DNA of 64,000 nt from Taudactylus pleione (GCA_031769625.1 JAUIMM010000126.1:10422501-10486500), one strand, 5' to 3'. Positions 1 through 12,541 are shown, counted from the stretch's first letter. Numbers and translations are program-made. The notes: generated by a model not told the origin, from the letters alone.

Positions 1-222
1 ATTCTATATCCAGAAATAATCCATGAACCATTGGTAATTTAATCTTGTAGTGTAAATGATAATGTATATAGCCTTTATGGGGTCTAGTCATCATCACTTA
101 AATTATAAAAAAAATTGAAAATTAAAATTTTCACTTACTTTTCTATAATTTAAGTATTGGGGCAAGTCATTATAAAGGTAACGCAGCAGATATCACAGAT
201 ATTCCTGATGTGCCCTGCCACC
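1..222. other. AT-rich non-coding sequence
   Basis: No gene, known repeat or RNA signature is visible. The sequence is simple AT-rich DNA leading into the 55-bp tandem repeat. Confidence 0.5.
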
Positions 223-430
223 CACATACACTAGTATGGGGACCTAAATTCATCAAGCTCTGATGTGGACTACTGTCCCCAAACACTAGTATAAGGCCTA
301 AATACGTCATGCTATGATATGGCCTGCTGTGCCTATACACTGGTATGGGGACCTAAATTCATCCAGCTCTGAAGTGGCCCACTGTCCCCATACACTAGTA
401 TGGGGACCTAAATTCATCAAGCTTCGAAAA
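223..430. repeat. 55-bp tandem repeat, about four copies
   Basis: The motif ACACTAGTATGGGGACCTAA recurs with its CTAGT/CTGGT core near 231, 286, 340 and 395, giving a 54-55 bp period. Each unit continues with AATTCATCAAGCTCTGA and a GTCC-containing tail. The third unit is the most diverged. Open frames crossing it on either strand are by-products of the repeat. Confidence 0.85.
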
Positions 431-790
431 TACCATATTTTTGGAATTTGACTGCAGGAACTTGTTCCTGGACCACAGGTCTTTTCTATGGGAAGGAGTA
501 CCGGGTTGCGAAAATGGAGCCGTCCGGATCCCTCCAACTCCATCTGCTCCTTCCTCTGGAGGTTGGCATTCATGATCCGATGTTCACACATGCACAGTAT
601 CACTGCTGAGTCAGACTTGGCAGTGCTAATTTTCACCACTACTATAGTAACAGTGATAGGGATCGCAGAGACAGCTGATCTTCAGATCAGCTGTCTCCGC
701 ACCGAAGCAATGGTGAATTGCTCCGGAAATCTTGTACCCAGCATTGCTGTTATGTTATTTATCAGCCCCCAATAAATAACAGAATGAATG
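431..790. repeat. hairpin-bearing repeat, possible MITE
   Basis: At 668-697 there is a perfect inverted repeat with 14-bp arms (GAGACAGCTGATCT and its complement) and a 2-nt spacer. A second, imperfect palindrome (GTTATTTAT and ATAAATAAC) lies at about 753-781. Two hairpins in a more GC-rich island suggest a MITE, but I could not define matching termini or a target duplication. Open frames on both strands here show no protein family signature. Confidence 0.4.
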
Positions 791-1508
791 GACCCTTATG
801 TGTCTTATCACCTACCTTGTAGATTATATTGCTATTATTCCTAGTATGTGTTTTGCCTTCTCTGCCAGTTATACATGTTATCCTGAAACACTAATACCAC
901 AACTATTCAACTAAATAGGTTTTTCTACATATATTCATGAGTGTTCTATATCATACATGCTGGCTCTCCCTAAATGTCAGGGAAACTTCCTGAAATAGTG
1001 GTGATCTGCCTGAGAGTCTAACAATCTCCACCATCTCTTTCAGCCAACCATAGAAAAAACACATTGTATAATAAGGAAGAAGGGTTATTAATTTAGGGGA
1101 TTACAGGGCATGTAATTTGTTACATTACAGGGCATGTGTGGTTTATCAAAGGGGTACGTGATCTGTGACCATGGATTTGTGTTGATGTTGTATGAACCTG
1201 GTGGAAGGGAGAGAGTTACAGGGAGTCATTTAAGATGCTAGAAAACAGTACAGTGCAGCATAACTTTAATGCACAGTCATGACTTATGTAAAGCATCATC
1301 TCACATTTGAGGGTTCATGGGCTATAGAGCAGATTTATTGGCTATCTGTGAGGATCTTTCTTTGACTATTGCAGAATGTTGTTATACTGTGACACCTGCG
1401 CATGATTTCAAAACTGAAATACTTTGTTTCAAGCATGGCCTCCTACACCTTACTCCATTAGCTAGCTGTTACAACTACTATAAAAAAAATAAAGAAACAT
1501 AATAGCTG
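791..1508. other. AT-rich non-coding sequence
   Basis: Nothing recognisable. A 61-codon forward frame at 1317-1502 has no family signature and runs into the microsatellite; I do not call it. Confidence 0.5.
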
Positions 1509-1509
1509 C

Positions 1510-1576
<67 letters not shown>

Positions 1577-1590
1577 AAGAGAGAGAGAGG
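1509..1590. repeat. (TA)n(GA)n compound microsatellite
   Basis: About 20 bp of TA is followed by about 60 bp of GA with a few interruptions (GAAAGAGA, GGGAGAGA). It is read directly from the sequence. Confidence 0.95.
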
Positions 1591-1948
1591 ACCAGAAAGC
1601 TAAGAATGCCTTTTTATCAGAAAAGCTCTTTGATTTTTTTTTCAATATTGCACATATGTTTATGATTGATCTACTAAATTCTTATTGTTTGATGGGGTAC
1701 ACTATTATTCCTCCTTTTACTTTCTTTTTCAGTGAACTTATGTATAGGGTATTGATACATTCTTCAAATTGGATCTGAAAACTGGACTTCAAGATTATTT
1801 CAGATGAGCACTATTTCTATTAACTTTTGATAGAAGTCCACCTTAAGATGATTTTTGGATCATAATGGTGTTTTCTATATGAATACTGTACTAGGAGGAG
1901 CCATTTTTTTCATATACACAATTCATATATATACATTTCATATATATA

Positions 1949-2169
1949 CAGTCAGGTGCATAAACATTGGGACATTGACAGAATTTTCATATTTTGGCCT
2001 CTATTCACCACCACAATGGCTTTGAAATGAAACAAGCAAGATGTACTTTAACTGCAGACTTTCAGCTTTAATTTGAGGGTAATTACATCCAAATCAGGTG
2101 AACAGTGTAGGAATTACAACGGTTTCTATATGTGCCTCCCTTATTTTAAGGGGCCAAAAGTAATGGGAC
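1949..2169 (+). repeat. left terminal inverted repeat of the Tc1 element
   Basis: About 221 bp, matching the reverse complement of 3379-3601 along its length with scattered substitutions. The outer motif (CAGTCAGGTG...TTGGGAC) and inner motif (GTGCCTCCC...AATGGGAC) are the presumed transposase binding sites. Confidence 0.9.
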
Positions 2170-2307
2170 TATCAACTCAAAAGCTATTTCATGGACAGGT
2201 TTGGGCAATTCTCTCATTATTTCATTATCAATTAAGCAGGTAAAAGGTCTGGAGTTGATTCTAGGTGTGACATTTGCATTTGGAATCAGTTACTGTCGAC
2301 TCTCAAT

Positions 2308-3345
2308 ATGAGATCCAAAGAGCTGTCACTATCAGTGAAGCAAACCATCATTAGGCTGAAAAATCAAAACAAACCCATCAGAGAGATAGCAAAAACATTA
2401 GGTGTGGCCAAATCAACTGTTTGGAACATTCTTAAAAAGAAAGAATGCACCGGAGAGCTCAGCAACACCAAAAGACCCATAAGACCACGGAAAACAACTG
2501 TGGTGGATGACAGAAGAATTATTTCCCTGGAGAAGAAAAACCCCTTCACAACAGTTGGCCAAATCAAGAACACTCTCCAGGAGGTAGGTGTATATGTGTC
2601 AAAGTCAACAATCAACAGAAGACTTCACAATAGTCAATATAGAGGGTTCACCACAAGATGTAAACCATTGGTGAGCCACAAAAACAGGAAGACCAGATTA
2701 GAGTTTGCCAAACAACATCTAAAAAAGCCATTACAGTTCTGGAACCACATCCTATGGACAGATGAGCCAAAGATCAACTTGTACCAGAGTTATGGGAAGA
2801 GAAGAGTATGGAGAAGGAAAGGAACTGCTCATTATCCAAAACATACCACCTCATCAGTGAAGCATGGTGGTGGTAGTGTCATGGCGTGGGCATGTATGGC
2901 TGCCAATGGAACTGGTTCCCTTGTATTTATTGATGATGTGACTGCTGACAAAAGCAGCAGAATGAATTCTGAAGTGTTTTGGGCAATATTATATGCTCAT
3001 ATTCAGTCAAATGCTTCAGAACTCATTGGACGGCGCTTCACAGTGCAGATGGACAATGACCCGAAGCATACTGCAAAAACAACCAAAGAGTTTTTTAAGG
3101 CTAAAAAGTGGAATGTTATGCAATGGCCAAGTCAATCCCCTGACCTGAATCCGATTGAGCATGCATTTCACTTGATGAAGACAAAACTGAAGGGAAAATG
3201 CCCCAAGAACAAGCAGGAACTGAAGACATTTGCAGTAGAGGCCTGGCAGAGCATCACCAGGGATGAAACCCAGCGTCTGGTGATGTCTATGCGTTCCAGA
3301 CTTCAGGCTGTAATTGCCTACAAAGGATTTGAAACAAAGTATTAA
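2308..3345 (+). CDS. Tc1/mariner DD34E transposase
   Basis: This 345-residue cut-and-paste transposase would bind the element's inverted repeats, excise it and insert it at TA. The length is typical for the Tc1 family. A first helix-turn-helix covers about residues 5-45 (REIAKTLGVAKSTVWNILKK). A basic linker (RPIRPRK, 56-62) stands where relatives have a GRPRK AT-hook. A second helix-turn-helix covers about 66-110. The catalytic residues are D152 (ILWTDEPKI), D249 (VQMDNDPKHT) and E284 (SPDLNPIEH), with exactly 34 residues between the second D and the E. The glycine-rich KHGGGSVMAW motif is at 185-194. TDEPK replaces the usual TDETK, and RPIRPRK lacks the usual GR; either might reduce activity. 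The start ATG is the first in frame and matches family N-termini. There is no internal stop or frameshift. Confidence 0.95.
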   Translation: MRSKELSLSVKQTIIRLKNQNKPIREIAKTLGVAKSTVWNILKKKECTGELSNTKRPIRPRKTTVVDDRRIISLEKKNPFTTVGQIKNTLQEVGVYVSKSTINRRLHNSQYRGFTTRCKPLVSHKNRKTRLEFAKQHLKKPLQFWNHILWTDEPKINLYQSYGKRRVWRRKGTAHYPKHTTSSVKHGGGSVMAWACMAANGTGSLVFIDDVTADKSSRMNSEVFWAILYAHIQSNASELIGRRFTVQMDNDPKHTAKTTKEFFKAKKWNVMQWPSQSPDLNPIEHAFHLMKTKLKGKCPKNKQELKTFAVEAWQSITRDETQRLVMSMRSRLQAVIAYKGFETKY

Positions 3346-3378
3346 AAAGTGAAAATTAGATTTAGGATTGTTTAGTTT

Positions 3379-3598
3379 GTCCCATTACATTTTTCCCCTT
3401 AAAAAGTGGGAGGCACATATAGAAACCGTTGTAATTCCTACACCGTTCACCTGATTTGGATGTAATTACCCTCACAAATTAAATCTGAAAGTCTGCAGGT
3501 AAAGCACATCTTGTTTGTTTCATTGCAAAGCCGTTGTGGTGGTGAATAGAGGCCATAATATGAAAATTCTGTCAATGTCCCAATATTTCTACACCTGA

Positions 3599-3601
<3 letters not shown>
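3379..3601 (-). repeat. right terminal inverted repeat of the Tc1 element
   Basis: Begins GTCCCATTAC and ends CACCTGACTG. Complementary to 1949-2169, with a few differences such as GCCGTTGTGG against the left end's GCCATTGTGG when reverse-complemented. Confidence 0.9.

Positions 3602-3637
<36 letters not shown>
3602..3637. repeat. (TA)n microsatellite
   Basis: An uninterrupted TA tract directly abuts the Tc1 right end. It may have grown from the TA target duplication or be the pre-existing target. Confidence 0.95.
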
Positions 3638-3642
<5 letters not shown>

Positions 3643-6600
3643 TGATGCATTGCCGGGGAAACGGCATTAATCAACGTCATGACGTTATGTTGCTTTCCCA
3701 TTGTGGAAGTGCAGTGAACTAACGCTTCCATGGTTACATGTCATTGATGTCCTTTTTATTAGTACCAAGGAACAGCTTGTTATGGTTTGTGGATCCTGTA
3801 TACAGATCGCAGTAAATCATTATTATATCTATAAATGATCATACAGGGTATTACAATGCTCTGGGCATTATTATTATTGCGATCTGCAGCTATTTTGTAT
3901 AATCATATAGGTGATTATTGTGTGTTTGTGTTGAACTATGCACCTGCTTTGGGGTCCAGATGCTGGGTGCATAGGTGTTGCTTTCTTCCAGAAATGCTTT
4001 TTCATAAGTAGGCAAATATAATATTAAATGACAACAACAATCAAATCTACAAATTCTACAGACTTGACTAAATGGTCTGGTGTTCTACTGTAAAATATGC
4101 TATTATTGCATAAAAACATAAAAAATCTATTAAAAAAATAATAATTGAAATCAGGGCAATAAAATTGTCAAAAGATATTAAGCATCACCCAGGAAAGTAA
4201 ATGTGAGCACTGAGAGCCATAATTAAGACATTAATGTTTCATTACTGTGCTCTCTTATCAAACATCCCAAACACACACATCAAAGAACATGCACACAAGA
4301 CAGTATATATGCTCCATACAAGTCAACTATATGCCTTATCCTTTAATGCATGTACTGTACAGGAAAACTACATACACAAATCATATGTAAACAAAACGAA
4401 ACATTACATTTTATTTCTATTCTAAAAACTTAGTAATTACCCATCTGCCAGCTCCACACCACACAAACTCTGTGAATCCTATCTTCTCGCACATAATTTA
4501 GTATGGTAATTTGCTCTAGCGGGAGTCATTTGGAAATAAAATATCTAAAGATTATGTGACATTTTACATTTCGGCTTTGAATCTTGCAGGCTCTGTGTAA
4601 CTTGACATAAAAAAGATTCCCTTATTATACACTTGTATAGGATTTGTAGAACGCTGTGTACTATTTCTTGATCTGCATGTTCCTTTGTATTTGGATTTCT
4701 GTTTCCTCTCTAGACACACTTTTATTAAGCCTATTCAAGGAGACATGGAAAAACTAGACAGGTTCCAGCTAATGCAGGAAAGTTAAGAAAACATTTCTAA
4801 GGTACACTGTCTATCACCATTTATTACCCTGGGTGTGATACTGCCTGTGTGTTGTCATGTGGTTTGAATCATTGTACTAAATATAAACCTCTAAGCAATT
4901 CTCATGGTACAAATGTCTTCAAATGCATGCCATATCTCATTCATAGCTTAATGTCACATGCTGTGTCTGCTGTTTCATTGTACTCATTACTTGGAGATAG
5001 TTAAACAATTAGATGTGTGCATCTGAATTTGTGTCTATTCAGGTAAAAAGCCATGGCAACAACAGAGATGTTTTTTTTTGTTATTAAAACTTGATAACAA
5101 CAGTGTATAAACAAACTAGGTTTGACTGATGATTTGTTAGAAAAAAGATGACGTTATTGTGTTCATGGTGATATCTGCTAATCAGACTTTTGGATACCAA
5201 TTAATAAAAAAACCCACAGCTCTCTATACACGGCTAAATACACCATAAAGGAAAACAACCACTGTAGGAATGCACAAGGGGACAGCTGTTATAAAAATAG
5301 ATGAGACCCTTTTGGGAGTCAGTTAAAGTACATCTTTAAAATCTATACAAGTGAGGGCCAATTAGGGGGGAAAGAGGAGGAGAGTGGATTAACAACTATG
5401 TAAATATGTATCAAATAACAACTACCTCAGGTATAAGTTGACAAAATGGCCATGGCTAAAAATTGGATAAAGTATACTAAGTAATATAAATACAGGTTTT
5501 CACATTCAAATCTACCAACTTTATAAGTCTTTCAGGGCAAAATGAGAGCGAAATTGAACATATTATCTCATTAAATGACACAGCTATTGCGGTCCTACTT
5601 GGCTGACTAAAGCAAAGTCATGTATGCAATAAGTTTCTAATAATGAAAAAAAAAATACATTTACAACAAATTGATGCTATTTGTGGGACAGGAATGGACA
5701 GTTATAAATTGAGCACTATTTATCTCTAGACTGGAGTTAAATGCATTTGGGACAAATTGGTAATTTGCAAATTTTCATTATAGTAAACAAAAATGTTAAA
5801 TGCCATAAACATTATGATATAAATGTGATTTACAGTCATATAGAAATAGGCAGTAAATTACAAAATAAATGTGGGCTTATCTCAGCAAAGCTGTTTACTG
5901 TTCATTCGTTAGCTAAAATGTTTCACATATATTAAGAAATCTTGAAAATACCGTAGGCCCTGTGACTTTGGCATAGTTCCATTTCCTTATGTCTTACTAC
6001 TGAATTATTCTAGAGGGCATATACAAATTGATTGGGCACAATCTTGTCTGGAATATTGAGTGATTTTTCTCAAGTCACAGGATAATGTGTGTGTGATTTG
6101 TAAGAAATGAGCAAGTTGCATAAATGTGTGTTATTTTCACCATTCATACTAGCCGTATGTCTTTCTTAGTTAGCATGGCCTTTTATCTACTGAGATAGCA
6201 ATTTCATTCCCTAAGATTTGGCCCTAAATTTTTCTTGTGCTGGTGGTGAATAAATGTTTAAGTAAATCTACTTTGTCCTTTGGTATAAGTCATGTTCAAA
6301 TAATTAATTCAAAGCACAAAAGCCTGTGGCTGTCAGGCTATTAAAATGCAATCTGTTAAGACTCTCTGCATGCCAAGCAACATAACCCTTACAAAAACAG
6401 GAAAGCAGAAGGCTAAGAAAATAAAACTATGTGTTGCATCCAACCAAGCAAAACAGCACAATATTACAGCAAAGTATTATCCCTCTTGATTTGTGAGGTG
6501 GTCATCATGGGCACAGATATGACAGCAGTTGGTCAGTAGTTACAATGTAAAATTTGCTTAATATATTACCTAGGCAAGGAACATTACCCATAATTTAAAC

Positions 6601-9600
6601 ATAATGTTTTACTTAAATCCTGAGATAAAAGCCCATTACACAGATTAACAAGGTCCATTTGTCAAGGAACTAGGGCCATAATCTGCACCGTAACTGCTAG
6701 ATGATCATATTTTATATAAAGCTGTCTTCCCTTCTTTGATGAAAAGTATTAAAACAACAGTAAATATTCCAAGTGAACATAGCATTTATATTGCACTTTG
6801 CTAGCAGTTGATTTTTCACATTATCCTCAATTGATCAATATGGCCCATGGGGACTTGTCATCTACTCTTTATTGTATCATAAATTTCCAGGTCAGTCTTA
6901 AGACTGGCCATATTTGAAACTAATAGCAGTCCTTAAAGAAAAATGACAAACCCTGGCCAAACTCTGGCCCCACATCCATCAGTCAACATCTTTCAGAATA
7001 CTGTGTATATTTAAATTACACTTAGAATTATACTTATATCCCTCATTGCCCAACTTTATATGTTTTGCTCAAATAATTTTGTTATCTCTGGACAACATGT
7101 TTTTTCACTTTCCTCCAGCCCCTGGTCAGTACCATGAGACTAATAGGATAAATGGCCTAGAATATCATAGAAGCAACATCAATCCACTTACCAGTGCTTG
7201 CTGTGTAAGAGTAACATCACCTTTACCTCACTTCTCTATGCACATGATAAAAGCAGTTTTTGGCAGTGCCTCTATAACATTGCCACACTGACTCTGTTCT
7301 TTTACCAGTCACCACTGAAATAGCTCATGTGCATGCAGATGCAGTATGCAGATTGGACAATATTCTAATAACTAGTTGTCTCATATTTCTCCTTCATGTT
7401 TTTTTGCTGCTCTAATTAGTTCCCTTTCAGCTAAAACAGTACACACTAACACCCTTCTCAAATCCCTTAATTGGATTCCCACTAAACAATGAATCACCTA
7501 CAAGATCCTTCAAACTCCACTCATCTCCATACCAGTTATTTGGTCTTGGATCAAGCAAGTGTATGTATGTGTCATACCCTCTGCTCAAGCAAAATTCATT
7601 ACACGAGTCTCTATAATTGCAGTTTCTTGTTTTAACCATGGTAGCCAGATACAGTAGTAGTCACATCCAATCTGGTACATGTCCAACAGAAGTGATATCT
7701 CTTGGAGTCACACAGTAATCCCCTCTGCATCCTGTGACCTTAATTGATGCCGTTGGCTCTTGTTACTTTAATGTCTTATTTGAACGATTAATAGTAATAG
7801 AAATGTTCCTAACATGAATACTTCAGTTCTATATTTAATTATTCCAGAACAATTCTCACATAACATAAGCAACAACACTTTTTGAAAGTTAATGATAAAC
7901 CGTGCACATTATGTCAGTATATTAATATGTGTGCTTTCTGGTATTTTAGTTTTTAATTTAATAAAAAGGATTACATTTGTATATATACGGCTGTTAATTT
8001 TAATTAATTAACACTCTTAAGTAAAGCCTATGAAATGTGCTCTGATAATGTAACAAATGGACATGTAAAGACACACCTTCTGACAAGGATTTGTTTCACT
8101 TCCAGTTTGCGTTATCCTCAATGCTGCATGCAGTGATCACGGATGGGCAATTTATGGTAAGACTGCAATAGAGTTTTAGATCAATGCTCACATAGCTCCT
8201 CCCACTGCACATGATTGGCAAGCTTTCGTCAGGACACTTTGACCTGTTACCAGAACATTTCCATTACGTATCATTACCAAAGAAAGCTGAGAGTGAATGT
8301 TTGAGCACTGACTAAGTACAGCAGTGACGAGCGCTGAGTACAGCCTTTTCAGAAAAGCAAAAATAAATATTGTTGTGGCTGGATGGATGGTTGTGATTTT
8401 TCTAATCTAAGCTGTTACTACACAATACTGAAGGGAAACTTTGAGAGGCGCTAACAAATGTACACTGGTCGCATTGTAAGCAAATTTTGAATGTTCTGTT
8501 AAAGTAAGCACAAGCTGACATTTTTTATTTGGCATTTACCTTGGTTTCTTTTAAAAGCCAGTGTGTACAAGCCCGAAATCAATAGGGGTCAAACAAAGAT
8601 ATGAAAAAATATGCTCGTTATAAACACCATAGAGAACATGTCTATTAAAGTAAATCTGAAAGCTATATCAATAATAAACAATGCTGAATAGAATGCTACC
8701 TATTTTAAGTAGAACATAACATAATAAACACAGCTCTCCATTTCTGTGACCTTCTGTCCATTTACCTAGTAACAAGTCATGGTCTATCATTTGTAGAAAC
8801 TTCTGTTCTATTGTACATACTGCTAAATAACATAAAAAATACTTTATTGAGATAGGCAGTGAATTATTTTTTATATAACTGACAGGCTTATATTGTGCAA
8901 TCATTATATAATCCATGCCTATTATATAAAACAGTGTGTATTTTATGTATGTTAGGATTGCTATGTATTTATTCAATGCTAGGGAAAGGTGCTGATTCAC
9001 TATAACTTGTTATGAGTTGCACTCTGGATTATAGATAAATTAACACCATGATTCACTATTAAAAAGTATAATGAACATATTCACAGAAAAGGCCTAATGT
9101 TCCATTCTCCAAAACAGTGATGAATAAATACATACATTTTCATAGAAAGAGACTATTATTTTTTACAGTGCTCCTAGTGTTTGCAAAGTTCACAAATACA
9201 AATTTGGGATTTGGTGAAATGGGATGATCCTTTGTTTGTGCAACCTGGGGTTTTAACCTTATTACCCCCTTGTTTATCTGGAAATTCTCTTGATTAGTTG
9301 TCAATGGCACCTTATAATGGGAAGCAAAGGTAGACAGTAGAGATCAGGGAACATACCTGTGAAAGTTTAATGAATCAAGTTTTATGATTGTGATGAATTT
9401 CAGCACTATATTTAGAAATTTGCATTTTACAGAATGACTAGTGCTAAGATGTTGTTGGCCAATTCTTGCTGCTGTGTTGTGTGGTGAGTCACAACCACAC
9501 AAGCACTGTGAACACTTAAGAACCATCTCAATGTTTAAAAACCTGTGCAATCCCACCATCAAATGTGGAAAAAGGCAATTATTCTATTCAATTCTCTAGG

Positions 9601-10753
9601 CACAACTTTGTTCATACTAGTCAGTGTCTTCTTGGCAACTGACTAAGCTACAACTTTCAGAGGCAATATAATCAATATAAGATCTTGTTTCCTTCTGATT
9701 CCTCTTTGTTACCTTTCTGCTATACTACCCAAAGGTAGAAAATGTGGTAAAATAGAGAATTGCTTAGCATTTAAAAGATCATGATAGTGCACAATTGCAT
9801 TCAATGTGTTATGATCCTGTTGCATATACGTTGCTCATGTAATGACACACAATGATAGCAGGGACTCAGTTCCTTCCATCAAGAGAGAATCAGTATCACT
9901 ACTACACACCAATCCTTCACTAAATCCCCCAATGTTTTCTAATATGTTTATAATCTTCACTATTTACAGTATACATAGGACAGGCAACTGAGTAATACTG
10001 CCTGGTAATATTTAGCTCCCAAACTATGCATCTCACATTTTATATGCTTTAAATGCAAATAATAAATACTTTAATTATGGATAACAAATGTATTTTTCTT
10101 AAGAAGAAAATCCAACAATCACTAAGCTGTAAAGATAAATTAATATCCCAGGGTTCAAGGCTAATTATTTATTGTTTTAGATTACTTGAGTGATTTGCTT
10201 TTCGACTAATACATTATTGACACAGAAATTCCCACATCTGTCTTTGTGGGATACAAACATGGGCATATGATTTCATATGTTATAAGAGTAAATAGAATTA
10301 ATGAGTCGTCAAGAAGTTCTAATTACATGTAAAAAGAATTGCCTACTAATTATATAAATAGTACATTGTAGTATTGAAGCACCTAGCAAACATCTAAATA
10401 ATTTCCATTGTTAAATTTGAGTGCAAGTATTGCTATCTTTTGAAAGGAAATATACTGTACATGTTTAAATTAGATTTAACTTGAAACTTATGTTTCAAGA
10501 CATATTCATTAAAAAATATTTTTAAAAGGTTTCCCCAAATATATGATATGGTAGTAATGATGTGAATTTTTAATATGATTTGTTCCGTCATTAATTTAAC
10601 AGTAAATATCGACAATGAACACAACAATTTTGACCAGTGACTAAATAATGGAAAAAATACAGAAAAATAATAAATATATAAAAGCATAGCAATACCTTTA
10701 GAGCTATCTTTTAATGCATAAAGAGATTGTTTTACTCACAAATAACATATTGA
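3638..10753. other. 7.1 kb AT-rich DNA without recognisable genes or repeats
   Basis: All open frames here are short, lack family motifs and have no matching neighbours. I see no tRNA, rRNA or transposon ends. About 7420-7620 has C-rich wording that faintly resembles decayed LINE sequence but is not callable. This is the longest stretch in the window free of obvious mobile DNA. Confidence 0.5.
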
Positions 10754-11101
10754 AGGGAGGATTCAATTAGTCGCGGTTAATTACCACGGACTAATTGATC
10801 TGCAAGGGCTATTCAATTATAGCCCACGGCAGCTCGCGAGCTGCAGTTTACATGGATTTCAGTTTGAGCCTGTGGAGGCTTGAACAGAAATCCGCATTAA
10901 ATGCCCTGATCATGGGAGCTGCGAATGTGTTAAAATATAGCTCTGGTAACTTATCCTGGATCCTAGGGGTTAACGCATGTTAGCGGGTAATTTACCGCAT
11001 GAGGAAAAGGGGTTGTATTTGAATGTCCCTGGGTGTTAAAGCCCGAAGCTACCACCCTTTTCCCAGAATGGTAAATTACTGCATCTAATTGAATCCAGTC
11101 C
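10754..11101. mobile_element. palindromic MITE with internal hairpin series
   Basis: The ends are inverted: GGATTCAATTAG at about 10758 and CTAATTGAATCC at about 11086, each followed inwards by a related GGTAATTTACC-like block. Inside are consecutive local hairpins: an imperfect one at about 10768-10796; GGGCT...AGCCC at 10806-10825; the perfect 16-bp palindrome GCAGCTCGCGAGCTGC at 10829-10844; and an 18-bp stem (three mismatches) at about 10854-10892. The ends resemble Harbinger-type MITEs. I could not fix the target duplication. Confidence 0.7.
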
Positions 11102-12069
11102 ATAGATAGAGGCTAGTACCATGTTGGTCATATCCTAGACAGAAATATTCAAGTAAGGGGTAATAGGGCCACACCGATTTAAAAGCTTACCATTATTTCC
11201 AATATAGCATTTAAGGTATCACCTTTAAATGACTTCTGATATTTATTATTTACAAAATTATTCCACTCTCTCTTTAACAGATCCACAAGGTGTCCATTGT
11301 TTCTAGAACAGCAGTGTTTATGTAAAATATAATTTAAATGCAATAATTTTATTGGGTTTGGCAACAACAATTTGAATAATGCATTTGGGGCCCTATTTAT
11401 CAAGCCTCTTGACCCTGCTAATCATGCATAAATAGCAGTTTCCACATGATTATTACTAAATTAAGTAGAGTCTAATTTATCAAACATGTAATGCAAGAAA
11501 CATTGCAGATATCTCCTGCGATAATGGCAGTATCTGAGTACACCACCATCCCCATAGTATAGGGATGTTGCAATTAAGACATTTATCAAGCTAAACATTT
11601 CATAGCTTAACACTGATAGCTAATGGGGCCCATTCATTAGCAAACGATTGTGCCAATTCTTTGCTTTGCAGAGGATTCTGTAAAAATATCTGCAATGTAT
11701 GGGGTTCACCGATTGCTGATTCTGACCAAAAAGTAATCAGAATCGGTAGATCAGGTTGTCCAACATATTGGATTTCACCGACCTATCAGGGCTATAGATC
11801 GCTAGTGTATGGTAACAATCAGTCAATTTGCCAACCATTACTAGTAATATGATGAACCTCTCATCATTGGCAGATCTGTAATTTGCTGAAAATTACCTGC
11901 AAATCACTTCAAAACTATATGTAATGTATGGGTGCTGATAGGTGGATTGGGGAATAGTGAAATCAGGGAAAAAACACAGAATTGTTGAATTATTTTTTGT
12001 TTTTATTGCTGATGTATGGACAATCTTAGACCATCTGGCTCTTACATATTGAAAGAGGATCCAGAAAGA
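11102..12069. other. non-coding sequence with possible old MITE debris
   Basis: GGGGCCCTATTTATCAAGC (about 11388) and ATTTATCAAGC followed by GGGGCCCATTCATTAG (about 11580-11640) look like remnants of element ends. CCGATTCTGATTA-type inverted words occur at about 11708-11750. None gives a definable element. Confidence 0.35.
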
Positions 12070-12112
12070 TGGAATATTATTATTATTATTATTATTATTA
12101 CCGTAATATTAT
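12070..12112. repeat. (TTA)n microsatellite
   Basis: A run of ATT/TTA triplets with one CCG interruption. Confidence 0.9.
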
Positions 12113-12237
12113 TAATAAACATTGTTTATAGGATGACATAAGACAGCATAGGCAAAACAGTACAAGGGGTGCAATGGAAATAGTCAATGTAAGCTGAAAC
12201 CTGTAGCTATTGGTATGGGCGCATAAAACAGGTTGGG

Positions 12238-12295
12238 TATGGGATCCTGGTGTTCGGGATGCCATTGGTCAGAATACCAACAGCGGCATCCCATG
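12238..12295. mobile_element. fragment of GGGAT-type MITE
   Basis: Words such as GGGATCCTGGTGTTCGGGAT and CAGCGGCATCCC match the ends of the larger elements at about 29335-29735 and 41510-41725. Only one end is present. Confidence 0.6.
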
Positions 12296-12502
12296 TATGT
12301 AAACTTTCAACACTCTCATTAGTGATGAAGGTAAATCTTTTAAGATATGCCAGGACGGCAGCTTTTCACAAAGTGCTGTCTCGGCTCTGGAGAAATTATA
12401 AATTGTAAAAAAAATTATTTTATTCTCATTGAAAATCGCTGTGAGAAGGAATATTAATTAATGACAGCAGTTTGCAAATAATTACTAATAATAATGATAA
12501 CC

Positions 12503-12541
12503 CTTGGAGTTTGCATTTCCAAAGAAAATGCAAACTCCAAG
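12503..12541. repeat. short hairpin, 16-18 bp arms
   Basis: CTTGGAGTTTGCATTT is matched by AAATGCAAACTCCAAG around a short loop. It is isolated in AT-rich DNA. Confidence 0.85.

Larger units (their letters stand above)
1949..3601 (+). mobile_element. complete Tc1-family transposon with TA target duplication
   Basis: The element is 1653 bp and starts CAGTCAGGTG, ends CACCTGACTG, and is flanked by TA at 1947-1948 and 3602-3603. The terminal inverted repeats are long (about 1949-2169 and 3379-3601). Each has an outer and an inner copy of a motif ending in TGGGAC, as in IR/DR-type Tc1 elements such as Sleeping Beauty. It sits at the edge of a (TA)n tract, consistent with TA target choice. The two repeats still match closely and the transposase frame is open, so insertion was probably recent. 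From memory, very similar Tc1 elements occur in teleosts, lampreys and frogs; I could not run a search. Confidence 0.95.

Noticed and set aside
223..430. CRISPR-like array
   Set aside because: Units are contiguous 55-bp tandem repeats without unique spacers, in a vertebrate context.
1317..1502. 61-codon forward frame
   Set aside because: No motif, no neighbouring exon signals, and it ends next to a microsatellite.
3447..3731. Reverse frame with a YIYIYIYI run
   Set aside because: It translates the Tc1 right end plus the TA microsatellite.
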